A stretch of 64,000 bases of DNA, from positions 1 to 64,000 of the forward strand of contig CAZGAQ010000001.1 of NCBI GenBank assembly GCA_964523405.1, in the 5' to 3' direction. How positions within the stretch are numbered: the first letter of the stretch is position 1; each line of letters starts with the position of its first letter. Below, in pieces: positions 62,955 to 64,000 of this stretch. Source of the stretch: CAZGAQ01 sp964523405 (lineage in GTDB: Bacteria > Planctomycetota > Phycisphaerae > UBA1845 > Fen-1342). Below the pieces are notes generated by a model. The model was not told where the DNA came from. It searched no databases and saw only the letters and a list, made by a program, of their open reading frames with translations. A program made the translations under genes and the position numbers.

Positions 62955-63724
62955 GAGGCGCTCCCGACAGGGGTCGGCGTCGCGTGCGCGCCGCGCGGCT
63001 CATGGTTGGCGCCGCCGGTGGCGACCAGGTTGGTCGCCTTCAGCAGGGAGTCGAAGGTGCCCGCGTCGGTCCACCAGCCGTCGAGGATCTGGTACTCGAG
63101 CGTGCCTTGCTGCAGGTAGAAGTTGTTCACGTCGGTGATTTCCAGCTCGCCGCGCTCGGATGGCTTGAGCGACTTGATGAACTCGAACACCTGTTCATCA
63201 TACATGTAGATGCCGATCACAGCGTACCGGCTCGCGGGATTCTTGGGTTTTTCCTCGATCCGCACAATGCGCCCGTGCTCGATGACCGGCACGCCGAAAC
63301 GCTCCGGATCAGGCACTTCCTTCAGGTAGATGCGCGCCCCGCGCGGCTGGCTGAAAAAGTTCGCCACGCCCTGGCGGATGTCCTGCTCGATGATGTTGTC
63401 GCCCAGGATGACCACCAGCTTGTCGCCATCGGCGAACTCCTCCGCCAGGCGCAGCGCGTCGGCGATCCCGCCTTCGCCTTCCTGGTACGTGTAGTGCAGC
63501 TCCTTGAGGCCGAGCTCCTTGCCATTGCCCAGCAACCGCAGGAAATCGCCCGCATCGTTGCCGCCGGTCACGAGCAGCACGTCTCGAATGCCGGCGTTCA
63601 CCAGGCACTTGAGCGGGTAATACACCATCGGCTTGTCGTACACGGGCAACAGGTGCTTGTTCGTGATTTTCGTCAGCGGCCACAGGCGCGTCCCCAGGCC
63701 GCCGGCCAGTACTACGCCCTTCAT
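62951..63724 (-). CDS. rfbA: Glucose-1-phosphate thymidylyltransferase
   Basis: A 257-residue nucleotidyltransferase that makes dTDP-glucose. The N-terminal MKGVVLAGGLGTRLWPLTKI and KHLLPVYDKPMVYYPLKCLV are the activator and nucleotide motifs; VVILGDNIIEQDIRQG carries the metal aspartate, and GRIVRIEEKPKNPAS and WWTDAGTFDSLLKATN complete the fold. It is shorter than the enterobacterial enzyme (about 290), lacking much of the C-terminal dimer helices; this short form is common outside proteobacteria. It is the first complete gene of the locus here, 94 nt after the partial upstream gene. Confidence 0.92.
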   Translation of the reverse strand: MKGVVLAGGLGTRLWPLTKITNKHLLPVYDKPMVYYPLKCLVNAGIRDVLLVTGGNDAGDFLRLLGNGKELGLKELHYTYQEGEGGIADALRLAEEFADGDKLVVILGDNIIEQDIRQGVANFFSQPRGARIYLKEVPDPERFGVPVIEHGRIVRIEEKPKNPASRYAVIGIYMYDEQVFEFIKSLKPSERGELEITDVNNFYLQQGTLEYQILDGWWTDAGTFDSLLKATNLVATGGANHEPRGAHATPTPVGSAS

Positions 63725-63818
63725 GTGTCATCCTCGCTGTGGGTCTCCAGACCAGCCCGGGTCGCCGGCCGGGCCGCAATTGATCGCCGCGCGCCACGCC
63801 GCGCCGGCGGGCGATGGA

Positions 63819-64000
63819 TCATATCCCGCTCGAGACCGGCGTCTCGGCCAATTCGGGCTCGGTCTCGTGTGCCCAGACCGGTACCACGGCTGCGGCCGTC
63901 CGGCCGCGCAGCCGGTGCGCCGGGATCATCCAACGGACCGGTACGGGCCAGCGCCCACTGAGCGTGACGGCGGTTGCCAACAGGATCCGCAGGTCCAGCC
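63819..64000 (-). CDS. Probable sugar-phosphate transferase, C-terminal end (5' part outside window)
   Basis: Minus-strand frame open from the window edge to TGA at 63821-63819. The visible 59 residues begin LDLRILLATAVTLSGRWPVP, which matches in style the C-terminal end (SLWLDLxILLxT) of undecaprenyl-phosphate sugar phosphotransferases (WcaJ/EpsL type). A basic-acidic tail ending ETPVSSGI follows. Such an enzyme would start the repeat unit, a role otherwise unfilled in this locus. A different minus-strand frame (63721-63933) is open here too but has low-complexity basic composition. With so little sequence, the family call is tentative. Confidence 0.45.
   Translation of the reverse strand, partial: LDLRILLATAVTLSGRWPVPVRWMIPAHRLRGRTAAAVVPVWAHETEPELAETPVSSGI

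Noticed and set aside
1..64000. CRISPR arrays, insertion sequences, prophage genes or integrases
   Set aside because: None seen: no regularly spaced direct repeats, no transposase or integrase motifs, and no att-like duplication at the tRNA-Gly.

Overview
The window is GC-rich, densely coded bacterial DNA, most likely from a Phycisphaerae-type planctomycete. Supporting signs are a C-X2-C-Y-N-L-x-G-L-P zinc ribbon, DCNxNGxPD and thrombospondin-type-3 calcium repeats, dockerin-like C-termini, a PEP-CTERM protein together with an exosortase, and two uroporphyrinogen-decarboxylase-like proteins. The assignment is an inference from gene content; no rRNA lies in the window.

Layout. Bases 1-9.7 kb hold housekeeping and membrane or secreted genes on the plus strand: the cysS tail, a GT87 mannosyltransferase, a GNAT, ornithine aminotransferase, an HGSNAT-like acyltransferase and YbjQ. 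A zinc-ribbon membrane protein and tRNA-Gly(GCC) follow. Bases 10.5-15.9 kb (minus) hold a GH5-like lipoprotein, a four-PAS hybrid histidine kinase and an iron alcohol dehydrogenase; the last two overlap. An orphan PEP-CTERM tail lies between the lipoprotein and the kinase. A complete PEP-CTERM protein follows at 16.3 kb.

The most interesting region is 17.5-26.3 kb. A periplasmic [NiFe] hydrogenase (Tat small subunit, large subunit, maturation protease, monoheme protein) lies between two long paralogous genes. Each paralog is interrupted at codon 48 by an in-frame TGA. Both TGAs sit just after a signal peptide, both are followed by xxC (a UxxC redox motif), and both are followed 18 nt later by the same GGUCC apical loop. 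The closing base pair of that loop covaries between the two genes through synonymous codon changes. I read both as extracytoplasmic selenoproteins with a thioredoxin/Omp28-like head. The first is fused to a nonaheme cytochrome that may take electrons from the hydrogenase. The second carries calcium-binding repeats and a dockerin-like end. The hydrogenase small-subunit start codon overlaps the stop codon of the first selenoprotein, so hydrogenase translation may depend on selenocysteine decoding.

Bases 26.4-37.8 kb hold two UroD-like proteins (one apparently starting at AUC), a DUF3788 protein, a 1344-residue TPR protein with internal 73-residue duplications, and a large mosaic lipoprotein with a beta-helix.

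Bases 38-64 kb form one minus-strand exopolysaccharide/exosortase locus of about 26 genes, mostly with 1-4 nt overlaps. It encodes dTDP-rhamnose enzymes (RfbA, RfbB, RfbD; no RfbC), Gmd, exosortase and EpsI, and a WecB/TagA transferase. It also encodes a flippase, an O-antigen ligase/polymerase-like protein, several GT2 and GT4 enzymes (one a fusion), PIG-L deacetylase and acyltransferases. An acyl-modification set completes it: AMP-ligase, acyl carrier protein, MBOAT, SGNH and a 42-residue membrane protein. The locus continues past base 64000 into a sugar-phosphate transferase. Its exosortase could process the PEP-CTERM protein at 16.3 kb.
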